A stretch of DNA of 10,062 bases. It comes from Acidobacteriaceae bacterium (GTDB taxonomy: Bacteria; Acidobacteriota; Terriglobia; Bryobacterales; Bryobacteraceae). Positions 1 through 6,283 of the stretch are shown here, one piece after another. The DNA lies in assembly GCA_019244945.1 (NCBI GenBank), contig JAFASD010000300.1, positions 1-10,062 of the forward strand. Reading direction: 5' to 3'. The notes under the pieces were generated by a model. That model worked only from the letters and a program-made list of their open reading frames with translations, was not told the DNA's origin and made no database searches. Numbering within the stretch: position 1 is the stretch's first letter; each line of letters begins with the position of its first letter. The position numbers and the translations under genes are program-made.

Positions 1-295
1 TGATGGTAGCGGTCACCGTCGCTGTGGAACCTGAAACTGAAATAGACGGCTGCCCCGACGGCAGGGTGGCGCCGAACAAGCGGTTTGGGAAGTTAGCCGC
101 GAAGAATGCGGACGCCGCTGTGCTGCCCGAGTTCGCACCCGCGAGAGCGGCTGCATCTGCCGCCGCCTGCAAATGAGTTTGCACCAGAAACAACATCCCG
201 ACATCAATCGCCAACCCGATCATCGGGAGCAAAACCCCGATCATCAGCATGAAGAGCACCAGTACGGAGCCGCGCTCGGAAGCAGGCTTGGTCAT
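1..295 (-). CDS. TadG-like pilus assembly protein, N-terminal part (3' end outside window)
   Basis: Only the first 98 codons are present; the gene runs off the left edge. The protein starts MTKPASERGSVLVLFMLM and has one hydrophobic segment at about residues 9-33. This is followed by IDVG and then QAAADAAALAGA (about 47-58), which is the standard signature of the TadE/TadG-like N-terminal domain (PF13400) of Flp/Tad pilus proteins. In characterised Tad systems TadG is an envelope protein anchored by this single helix with a large extracytoplasmic part. The ATG (293-295) overlaps the TGA of the upstream TadE gene (292-294) as ATGA, so translation is probably coupled. Unlike the two TadE neighbours, its RGSVLVLF segment has no glutamate five residues after the glycine, so it should not be a prepilin-peptidase substrate. 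The family call is firm; the C-terminal domain type (for example a von Willebrand A domain) cannot be judged. Confidence 0.85.
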   Translation of the reverse strand, partial: MTKPASERGSVLVLFMLMIGVLLPMIGLAIDVGMLFLVQTHLQAAADAAALAGANSGSTAASAFFAANFPNRLFGATLPSGQPSISVSGSTATVTATI

Positions 296-927
296 TCCCC
301 GAATACCGCGCGTGCGGAACTGTGCATCGTTCCCAGGAAGCTCCAGTATGAGATGTCCGGGCTTGTGATCCATATTTCGGCGACATAGGCTGATTCGCCA
401 GCCCCTAGCGTCATCACTGACGAGAAATTTGACACCTGATCGCTTGAGTCCGTATATTCACAGGACGTACTTACATTTCCGTTAGAGGACAGCGAGCAGG
501 GGGGCGTGCCAAGCGAGCTTGCACTATGCACTGAGGTATTCCCTATCACCAGCCGGTTCACGAAAACGTTCTTGCCCGAGTTGGTACATCCGCTGCTATA
601 ACCCGCACCGCTGCAATCGGACGAGGTTAGATTCGTAACTGTCGTAAGGTAGATAACTGTGTTGCCTCCGCTCGCGCTTAGGTTGAGAGCGGGCGCCATT
701 GCCGCCAATAGATTCTGTGCGGTCGCTTGGGAAAAGTCCGTTCCATTGAAATAGGCCCGCGCGGCGTTGCGGCAAAGCTCGGTCATCTGAATCGAGCGAA
801 CCAGGCTCATTCCGAGTGTGAGCGTGCCCAGGAACAACGGCAGGATCATAAAGGTGAAGGTGAATGCAAACTCCACGATGGAGCTGCCCCGCTCGCGCTG
901 CAATCGCAATGAGTTCACTCGGTGCAT
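292..927 (-). CDS. TadE-like minor pilin (second TadE gene)
   Basis: 211 aa. After a short basic leader (residues 1-13, rich in Arg) comes RERGSSIVEFAF: Gly14 followed by Glu19-Phe20, then one hydrophobic helix to about residue 43. This G-xxxx-EF arrangement is the TadE-family pattern (PF07811); in studied Tad systems TadE-type pseudopilins are cut after the glycine by a prepilin peptidase. The helix is followed by ELCRNAARAYFNG, matching the conserved 'aRegaR' region after the TadE helix. The C-terminal part is Ser/Asn/Thr-rich with paired cysteines (105/114 and 144/156) that could form disulfides outside the membrane. The start ATG lies 13 bases inside the preceding TadE gene; a GGAAGG stretch upstream sits rather far from it. 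The last four bases overlap the TadG start. The product is probably a minor pilin or assembly component of the Flp pilus. Confidence 0.87.
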   Translation of the reverse strand: MHRVNSLRLQRERGSSIVEFAFTFTFMILPLFLGTLTLGMSLVRSIQMTELCRNAARAYFNGTDFSQATAQNLLAAMAPALNLSASGGNTVIYLTTVTNLTSSDCSGAGYSSGCTNSGKNVFVNRLVIGNTSVHSASSLGTPPCSLSSNGNVSTSCEYTDSSDQVSNFSSVMTLGAGESAYVAEIWITSPDISYWSFLGTMHSSARAVFGE

Positions 928-1448
928 GTGTTTGATGAACTACCTTCCATCACGTCCATGCTCATCGCGCTTGCGCTCACGCTGCCATGAGACAAAGCCG
1001 CCGATCCCCGGTAAATGGGGCCAAACGACTTGAGTGTCAGCCCGGTAATACTTACTTTCAACACATTTCCGCCCGCCGGCCCGCCGCTTGGGATTACCGC
1101 TAGCGTGCTTGGATTTAAATACTGAATATGAACCACCGAAGACGCATTCGAGGAGTTGACAAATCCCATTGAATTTTGTCCAACCACCTGTCTGATCGAT
1201 GCATCCAATCCCGATTGCCCGGAGGCTATCCTACACGTGACGCCCCACCGCACGCCCTGCCGTGCGCCGTATTGGAGCGAGGCCTGAGCAAACACTATCC
1301 ATGCCACGTCCAGCACCAGCATGACGAATGCCAGGAAAGGCAGGATAACGATCCCAAATTCAATGGTTTGGGAGCCGCGCTGCCGTACTCTGCGAATGCT
1401 AAGTTTAGTGTGATCCCTTGGGTTCGTTCGAAGCATACACGATGACAT
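915..1448 (-). CDS. TadE-like minor pilin (first TadE gene)
   Basis: 177 aa from the ATG at 1446-1448. The sequence RQRGSQTIEFG (Gly25, Glu30, Phe31 in this numbering) precedes a hydrophobic helix, followed by QASLQYGARQGVRWG, the classic TadE post-helix signature. Length and layout match the TadE family (PF07811). The frame is open further upstream to a GTG at 1521-1523 (202 aa), but that extension is not pilin-like. ATG 1434-1436 is another possible start, and none of the three has a strong Shine-Dalgarno. The 3' end overlaps the next TadE gene by 13 bases. This is the most upstream of three Tad genes in the window, and two TadE paralogues in tandem with a TadG is a usual minor-pilin block. 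Whether the Tad ATPase and secretin genes follow beyond the left edge cannot be seen. Confidence 0.85.
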   Translation of the reverse strand: MSSCMLRTNPRDHTKLSIRRVRQRGSQTIEFGIVILPFLAFVMLVLDVAWIVFAQASLQYGARQGVRWGVTCRIASGQSGLDASIRQVVGQNSMGFVNSSNASSVVHIQYLNPSTLAVIPSGGPAGGNVLKVSITGLTLKSFGPIYRGSAALSHGSVSASAMSMDVMEGSSSNTCTE

Positions 1449-1588
1449 ACGTTGCCCGTTTCGCACGTCATAGATGTCATATCGGAGGCACGGTGACCCG
1501 ACCCCACCGAATTTCTCGTTCACCGCTGGCTTGTCGTCTTTGGTAGCGTGGGATCAACGCTCTGCGCGTGTGGATTCCGGAGAATGTT
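1449..1588. promoter_or_regulatory. Divergent intergenic region between Tad genes and polysaccharide operon
   Basis: The Tad genes run left and the polysaccharide operon runs right from here, so both promoters are expected in or near this stretch, which is the only divergent gap in the window. I could not pick out a convincing -35/-10 pair on either strand. Two weak symmetries are visible: AGCGT (1545-1549) paired with ACGCT (1557-1561) across 7 bases, and ATGACAT (1442-1448) with ATGTCAT (1474-1480) across 25 bases. If the GTG at 1523 were the true TadE start, the gap would shrink to about 65 bases. Promoter function is inferred from gene orientation only. Confidence 0.35.
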
Positions 1589-2656
1589 ATGTTTCCTCCG
1601 GTATCCGTCGATTATGTCTCAGAAGCTCGAATGATCCCCGCCAACGACTCCCCCCCTGCCCGGTCGCGTTTCCAGCTGATTTACTGGGCAGTCGCGGTAT
1701 TGATCGCGGCGCCGCTGCTGTATTTTTCGTTGCGCGGCATCCAATGGGCGCAGGTTCGGAACGTGCTTTCGCGAGCGGGCCTGGCTTTGGTTGGGCTATG
1801 GATCGTACTGGGTACCTTTTCCCTTTTTTTGCGAGCTCTTCGCTGGCGGGTTCTGTTGCGGGCGCAGGCGCCTATTGGTGTTGCTACTGCGTTCTGGGCA
1901 ACTGTAGCGGGCTATTTTGGAAACAATTTTCTTCCGGCGCGGGCTGGTGAACTGGTGCGCAGCGTTATGATCCGGGCGCACTCAGGGCTGAGCACGACAT
2001 TTGTTTTAACAACCGCGCTTTCTGAGCGCTTGTGCGATGCCATCACGCTAGTGATGATCAGCTCTGTCATCTTGCTCGTCATGCCGACGCGGCCCGGCTG
2101 GTTCGATCGCGCGGCCCGGCCATTCGCGATTCTCGGCCTTTGCGGAGCGCTGGGCATCATTATTGCCCCGCGCCTGGAAGGAGTTTGGCGCTCCGTGCTA
2201 GGCAGAGTGCCGCTACCAAAGACCATCCACGATAAGTTTCTGGGGATCTTGGAGCAAATCTTGATTGGCCTCCGAACCTTCCACGAGACTCGGCGCCTTC
2301 TGGTGTTTGTTGTATTCACGTTGGTCATCTGGTTTTCCGATGCGATCGGAACTGTGATCGGGATGCACGCGCTCGGTTTAACTATCAGCTTGCCGGTGGC
2401 GTTTTTGTTGATTACCGGATTAGGGTTGGGAAGCGCGCTTCCATCCACGCCGGGATATGTGGGCATCTATCAATTTGTGGCGGTGAGTGTGTTGACGCCG
2501 TTTGGCCTCAGCCGGGCGGATGCCATTGCCTATACCCTGCTGGCGCAGGCGCTGCAATATGGAGGAATCGGAATTTTGGGATTGCTGGCGCTAACGCGGA
2601 CAGGGGCGTACGGCGAGGGCTCGCGCTCTCTTTGGTCGCGGCTCAGACACGCGTAA
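1589..2656 (+). CDS. Lysylphosphatidylglycerol synthase TM-domain family protein (YbhN/UPF0104-like)
   Basis: About 355 aa, strongly hydrophobic with roughly eight membrane segments. Family marks are GYFGNNFLPARAGELVR (about residues 108-124), and near the C-terminus LPSTPGYVGIYQF, both typical of the integral-membrane domain of PF03706. In MprF this domain flips lysyl-phosphatidylglycerol, but here it stands alone with no synthetase domain, so the substrate is unknown. Stand-alone members are common in lipid and polysaccharide loci. The start at ATG 1589 is chosen because GGAGA (1579-1583) sits just upstream. ATG 1631 (MIPANDSPP) and GTG 1568 are alternatives, and the first membrane helix begins only after the 1631 start. 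It is the first gene of the plus-strand operon, and its TAA directly abuts the ATG of the heparinase-like gene. A role in moving or protecting a lipid carrier is possible but not shown by the sequence. Confidence 0.85.
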   Translation: MFPPVSVDYVSEARMIPANDSPPARSRFQLIYWAVAVLIAAPLLYFSLRGIQWAQVRNVLSRAGLALVGLWIVLGTFSLFLRALRWRVLLRAQAPIGVATAFWATVAGYFGNNFLPARAGELVRSVMIRAHSGLSTTFVLTTALSERLCDAITLVMISSVILLVMPTRPGWFDRAARPFAILGLCGALGIIIAPRLEGVWRSVLGRVPLPKTIHDKFLGILEQILIGLRTFHETRRLLVFVVFTLVIWFSDAIGTVIGMHALGLTISLPVAFLLITGLGLGSALPSTPGYVGIYQFVAVSVLTPFGLSRADAIAYTLLAQALQYGGIGILGLLALTRTGAYGEGSRSLWSRLRHA

Positions 2657-4492
2657 ATGCGCACGGCAGGCGAAATCATTTTTCGCGCTCGTCAGGAATC
2701 TTCCAATCTGCTTTTGCTGACGTCGCCTCCCGATTTTTCGGGGGATACCCCGCTCGAACTGGCTTTGCCCGATCCGCATGGTGTTGCGGACGCATTGAGA
2801 GGGTCGCAATACGCTTCGGTCATCGAATCGACCGCGCGAGATCTGCTCGCTCACCACATCCCGCTGCTCGGCGCGACCATCGATACTGGCCCGAAGATAC
2901 ACTGGCGTCGCGACTACGTGCATGCAATCGAATCGGGCAGCGCTTATTTCCGGAGCATACCGTATTTGAGTTTCGCCTCGGTTGGAGACCATAAATTCGT
3001 TTGGGAGTTGAATCGCCATCAGCACCTGGTTCTCCTCGCCCAGGCTTTCCTATTAACAGGATCTAAAGATTTCACGCAGGAGATTTTCACGCAACTGGAT
3101 AGCTGGCTCGAACAGAATCCTTTTCAGCGTGGGATCAATTGGGCGAGCGCGCTGGAGGTCGCGTTTCGGGCGCTCTCGTGGATCTGGGTTTACCATCTGA
3201 CCGCTTCCGAGATGGGGGATCGGTTCCGGCGGCGATTCCTGAGCGAGCTTTACCGGCATGGCCGGTATCTGGCCGTGAACCTCTCCGTGTATTTTTCTCC
3301 GAACACGCATTTATTGGGGGATGCTGTGGCGCTGTTTGCTCTCGGCACACTGTTTCCGGAGTTTCCTGAATCCAACGCATGGAGGGAAAGCGGCGCGAAG
3401 ATTGTCGAAGCGCAACTGGTTTCTCAGGTGCGGAAGGATGGCTCGCATTTTGAGCAGTCGACGTACTATCACGTGTACGCGCTGGATTTTTTTCTGTTTT
3501 TCTACGTGCTGGCGGGGCGACCCGAGAAGTTCCGGGCGCCGCTTGTAGGGATGGCGGAATACCTCCACTGGCTGCTCGGCCCCAGCCGGCGTATTGCCTT
3601 CATTGGCGATGACGACGGCGGGCGCGTGTTCCATCCCTATGGGCAGCGCGATCAGTTTGGGCGCGCCACGCTCGCGACATGTGGAATACTGCTCGGACGC
3701 GGAGAGTGGGCCGGCACGCTAGAAGATATCGCCGAGCAGGCGGCTTGGTGGATCGGCGCGGACGCATTGCAATTGGCGCGGCAAGAGCGCTCGAGTCCTT
3801 TCGGCGCCCGGCTGTTCCAGCAAAGTGGCGCAGCGTTTCTGGAATCCGGTGCCCTGTCGGTTCAGATGAATTGCGGGGGTTTCGGCGCAGGCAGTGCAGG
3901 TCATAGCCATTCGGACACGTTAAGCGTTATTGCGTCCCTCCGTGGCGAGCGCATTTTTGGGGATCCAGGCACATACACCTACGCCGATCCGGACGAACGG
4001 AACTGGTTTCGCGGTTCGGCGGCGCATAACACCGTCCGCATTGACGAGTTGGATCAGGCTGAGACTGCGGGACCATTCCGCTGGGCGTCCAAGCCGCAAG
4101 TGGCGTTGACCGCATGGAAACCGCAGCCTGACGGGGGATTCGTGGACGCGATTTGCAGGTACGGGCAATTCACGCACCGACGCCGGGTGCTGCTTAAACC
4201 GGAACAGCTGCTGGTATTGGATGAGATTTCCGGCCCGGCGGGCGAACACACTTGTGAGCAGATTTGGCAACTTGGGCCGGGCGCTTCGAAGGTCAAAATG
4301 TCTTTTTCCGCTCCGGCGTCGAGATGCGCATCGAAATGGTCGCCAGCGTATGGAGCGAAGTGTCCGGGAACAGCACTTGTTGCGACGGTGACGGGCTGTT
4401 TACCGGTCGGGATTGCGATGTTTCTTACGACCGGCGGGGACCGGGAGATCACGATTGCAGAAGCGCGCAAAATTCTGGAGCCGTACGGATGA
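2657..4492 (+). CDS. Heparinase II/III family protein (alginate lyase-like)
   Basis: 611 aa with the two-part layout of the family: an alpha/alpha-toroid N-terminal region (about 60-350) and a beta-sandwich heparinase II/III C-terminal domain (PF07940, about 380-600). Visible motifs are NTHLLGDA (216-223), HFEQSTYYH (264-272; the Tyr/His pair lies where polysaccharide lyases keep catalytic residues), AGHSHSD (414-420), DPGTYTY (436-442) and AAHNTV (455-460). The N-terminus (GEIIFRARQE) lacks a signal peptide, as in many members encoded inside polysaccharide biosynthesis clusters. It would cleave uronic-acid-containing glycans by beta-elimination if it is a true lyase. The context suggests acting on the operon's own polymer, for trimming or quality control. 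ATG follows the previous TAA with no gap and no Shine-Dalgarno, implying coupled translation. The family call is strong; substrate and cell location are inferred. Confidence 0.9.
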   Translation: MRTAGEIIFRARQESSNLLLLTSPPDFSGDTPLELALPDPHGVADALRGSQYASVIESTARDLLAHHIPLLGATIDTGPKIHWRRDYVHAIESGSAYFRSIPYLSFASVGDHKFVWELNRHQHLVLLAQAFLLTGSKDFTQEIFTQLDSWLEQNPFQRGINWASALEVAFRALSWIWVYHLTASEMGDRFRRRFLSELYRHGRYLAVNLSVYFSPNTHLLGDAVALFALGTLFPEFPESNAWRESGAKIVEAQLVSQVRKDGSHFEQSTYYHVYALDFFLFFYVLAGRPEKFRAPLVGMAEYLHWLLGPSRRIAFIGDDDGGRVFHPYGQRDQFGRATLATCGILLGRGEWAGTLEDIAEQAAWWIGADALQLARQERSSPFGARLFQQSGAAFLESGALSVQMNCGGFGAGSAGHSHSDTLSVIASLRGERIFGDPGTYTYADPDERNWFRGSAAHNTVRIDELDQAETAGPFRWASKPQVALTAWKPQPDGGFVDAICRYGQFTHRRRVLLKPEQLLVLDEISGPAGEHTCEQIWQLGPGASKVKMSFSAPASRCASKWSPAYGAKCPGTALVATVTGCLPVGIAMFLTTGGDREITIAEARKILEPYG

Positions 4493-6240
4493 TATCGGAT
4501 CTGTACGTCTCTTCGAAGAGCGATAGACCACCGTTACGAGTCGGATTACTGCTAGATACCCCGGTTCTCGCAGCGGCGCTCGCCGGCATCGTTGTCGATA
4601 TTCAGCGCAGCGATTTCGCGCGAATAGAGCTGGTGGTTTACAACGGCTCTGCAAATTCTGTTGTTTCTCCGCCCGAATCGGGTTCGCGGCTGGCGACTTT
4701 GTGGCGTGTGGCGCGTGATTCTAATCGGCGCGCCGATCTCGGATGGGCGCTTTACACGAAAGCCGATCAACGGTTTTCCCGGGTCGAGGAGGACCCTCTG
4801 GCCGGAGTTGACTGCACGCCTCTGCTCGAAGGCGTGGAGGTGATGCGGGTAGAGCCGATTACCAAGCGCTTCGTACACCGATTCCCTGACGATGCACTCG
4901 ACGTCATTCGGGCGAAGCGGCTGGATGTTCTTCTGCGGTTCGGGTTCAACATCTTGCGCGGAGGAATACTCACGGCTGCGAAATATGGGGTCTGGTCGTT
5001 CCACCATGGCGACAACGATTACTATCGCGGCGGACCGGCGCACTTTTGGGAGATGCACGAGCATAACCCGCTCTCGGGCGCCATGCTTCAGATTCTAACG
5101 GAAGAATTGGACGGCGGACGCGTGCTCGTAAAGGGGTTGTTCGCTACGGAATCGGGGATGTCCCTGAGGCGTAACCGCGTTCAACCGTACTGGGGTAGCG
5201 CACATTTCGTGATGGCGAAGCTCTGGGAACTGCATCGCTTCGGATGGGAGCACGTCGAGGCACGCGCCCTTGTGCCCACGACCTACTTGGGCCGACGCAA
5301 AATCTATCGCAGGCCCGAAAACCTGGAGATCGCCCGTTGGGCGGTTCCTCAGATTCTCAGCAGAGCGGGCCGGAGGGTGTGGCGGGCCGCAACCGGAATG
5401 GAAGAGCCGCGCCATTGGCGAATCGCCATTCGGATGAATTCCAGCCATTATCTATGGGAGGAGGCGCAACCCGATATGCGCGGATTCCAATGGATTGAAT
5501 CGCCGAACGATCGTTTCTATGCAGATCCTTTTCTGATTGCGCACGAGGGTAAGCACTGGGTGTTTTTCGAAGAGTACAGGTACTCGGAGGAACGCGGCGT
5601 GATCGCGTGCGCGGAATTGACGGAGGAGGGAGCGATCGGCTCGCCCCCCGTTGCGCTCGATACGGGAAAACACGCTTCCTATCCGTACATTTTTCGAGAT
5701 GGCGATTCGATTTACATGATTCCGGAGACGATGCAGCAGGAAGCGGTTTCGTTATACCGGTGCGTTCGGTTTCCGGATAAATGGGAGATACAAGCGGAGC
5801 TATTCCGCGGTCCGGCGGTGGATACTTCCGTATGGACGCAGGATGGTCTTTGGTGGTTTTTTGTCACGCTTGTGGAGCGCCGGGGAGGAGCGATTGGGCT
5901 TTACCTTTTCTTTTCGGAGAGCCTCACTGGTAAGTGGCAATATCACCCCTCGAATCCGATATCGCTGGATGTGCGCAATGCGAGAGGCGCCGGAGCGATC
6001 CAGCATCGCGGCGGGAGGTTAATCCGGCCCAGCCAGGACGGAAGCAAGCGCTATGGTTACGCGGTGAATTTTCGCGAGATCACCCAAATAACGCCAGAAC
6101 GGTATGAGGAACGGCCGCTGGTTACCGTACGGCCATCCTGGCATCCGAGCCTGCTGGCGATGCACACGTATAACCGCCTCGGAAATTTTGAAATCATCGA
6201 TGGGTTGACGCGCGGGCGATCGAAGATTCGGAATATCTAA
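4489..6240 (+). CDS. Formyltransferase-like domain fused to GINT1-like beta-propeller
   Basis: 583 aa. Residues about 15-260 resemble the formyltransferase N-terminal fold (PF00551): LRVGLLLD at the start, then FHHGDNDYYRGGPAHFWE (171-188) and ELDGGRVL (206-213). Aligned by eye to methionyl-tRNA formyltransferase, the catalytic His (His172) and Asp (Asp208) are kept, but the Asn of the N-x-H motif is Ser170. Residues about 310-570 contain FYADPFL (Asp346), YPYIF and IPETMQQ, and repeated W/F-rich strands. This resembles the GH43-like five-bladed propeller region found in glucosamine inositolphosphorylceramide transferase 1 (GINT1)-type proteins. A plausible job is modification of an amino sugar on a nucleotide or lipid carrier. 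The start ATG 4489 overlaps the previous TGA (ATGA) and has GGAG eight bases upstream. The frame is open further back to 4264, but that part lies inside the heparinase gene. The domain layout is clear; the reaction is inferred. Confidence 0.82.
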   Translation: MISDLYVSSKSDRPPLRVGLLLDTPVLAAALAGIVVDIQRSDFARIELVVYNGSANSVVSPPESGSRLATLWRVARDSNRRADLGWALYTKADQRFSRVEEDPLAGVDCTPLLEGVEVMRVEPITKRFVHRFPDDALDVIRAKRLDVLLRFGFNILRGGILTAAKYGVWSFHHGDNDYYRGGPAHFWEMHEHNPLSGAMLQILTEELDGGRVLVKGLFATESGMSLRRNRVQPYWGSAHFVMAKLWELHRFGWEHVEARALVPTTYLGRRKIYRRPENLEIARWAVPQILSRAGRRVWRAATGMEEPRHWRIAIRMNSSHYLWEEAQPDMRGFQWIESPNDRFYADPFLIAHEGKHWVFFEEYRYSEERGVIACAELTEEGAIGSPPVALDTGKHASYPYIFRDGDSIYMIPETMQQEAVSLYRCVRFPDKWEIQAELFRGPAVDTSVWTQDGLWWFFVTLVERRGGAIGLYLFFSESLTGKWQYHPSNPISLDVRNARGAGAIQHRGGRLIRPSQDGSKRYGYAVNFREITQITPERYEERPLVTVRPSWHPSLLAMHTYNRLGNFEIIDGLTRGRSKIRNI

Positions 6241-6258
6241 CGTTTTGCCGATAAAATG

Positions 6259-6275
6259 AGGGAGTTGCGGTCCCT
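6259..6275 (+). other. Small hairpin upstream of the FkbH GTG start
   Basis: AGGGA (6259-6263) can pair with TCCCT (6271-6275) around a 7-base loop, eight bases before the GTG start of the FkbH gene. It covers the only GGAG-like sequence in the 43-base gap. The stem is only 5 bp and no U-run follows, so it is not a good terminator. It could affect translation initiation or be chance. Confidence 0.25.
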
Positions 6276-6283
6276 TACCGAGC

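Noticed and set aside
1449..1523. Longer start (GTG 1523) for the first TadE gene
   Set aside because: The extra 25 residues are not pilin-like and no ribosome site precedes the GTG; a shorter basic leader is normal for TadE.
1912..2466. 184-codon open frame on the minus strand
   Set aside because: It is antisense to the conserved membrane protein at 1589-2656, its composition is rich in Arg/Pro/Ser, and it has no recognisable domain.
4054..4470. 138-codon open frame on the minus strand
   Set aside because: It is a shadow of the heparinase domain coding strand, with no motifs.
4264..4488. In-frame upstream extension of the formyltransferase/GINT1-like gene
   Set aside because: It lies entirely inside the heparinase gene in another frame. 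The ATG at 4489 has a good Shine-Dalgarno and an ATGA overlap, and the domain homology starts after it.
6259..6275. Hairpin as a transcription terminator between the GINT1-like and FkbH genes
   Set aside because: The stem is only 5 bp with no U-run, and the operon continues without orientation change.
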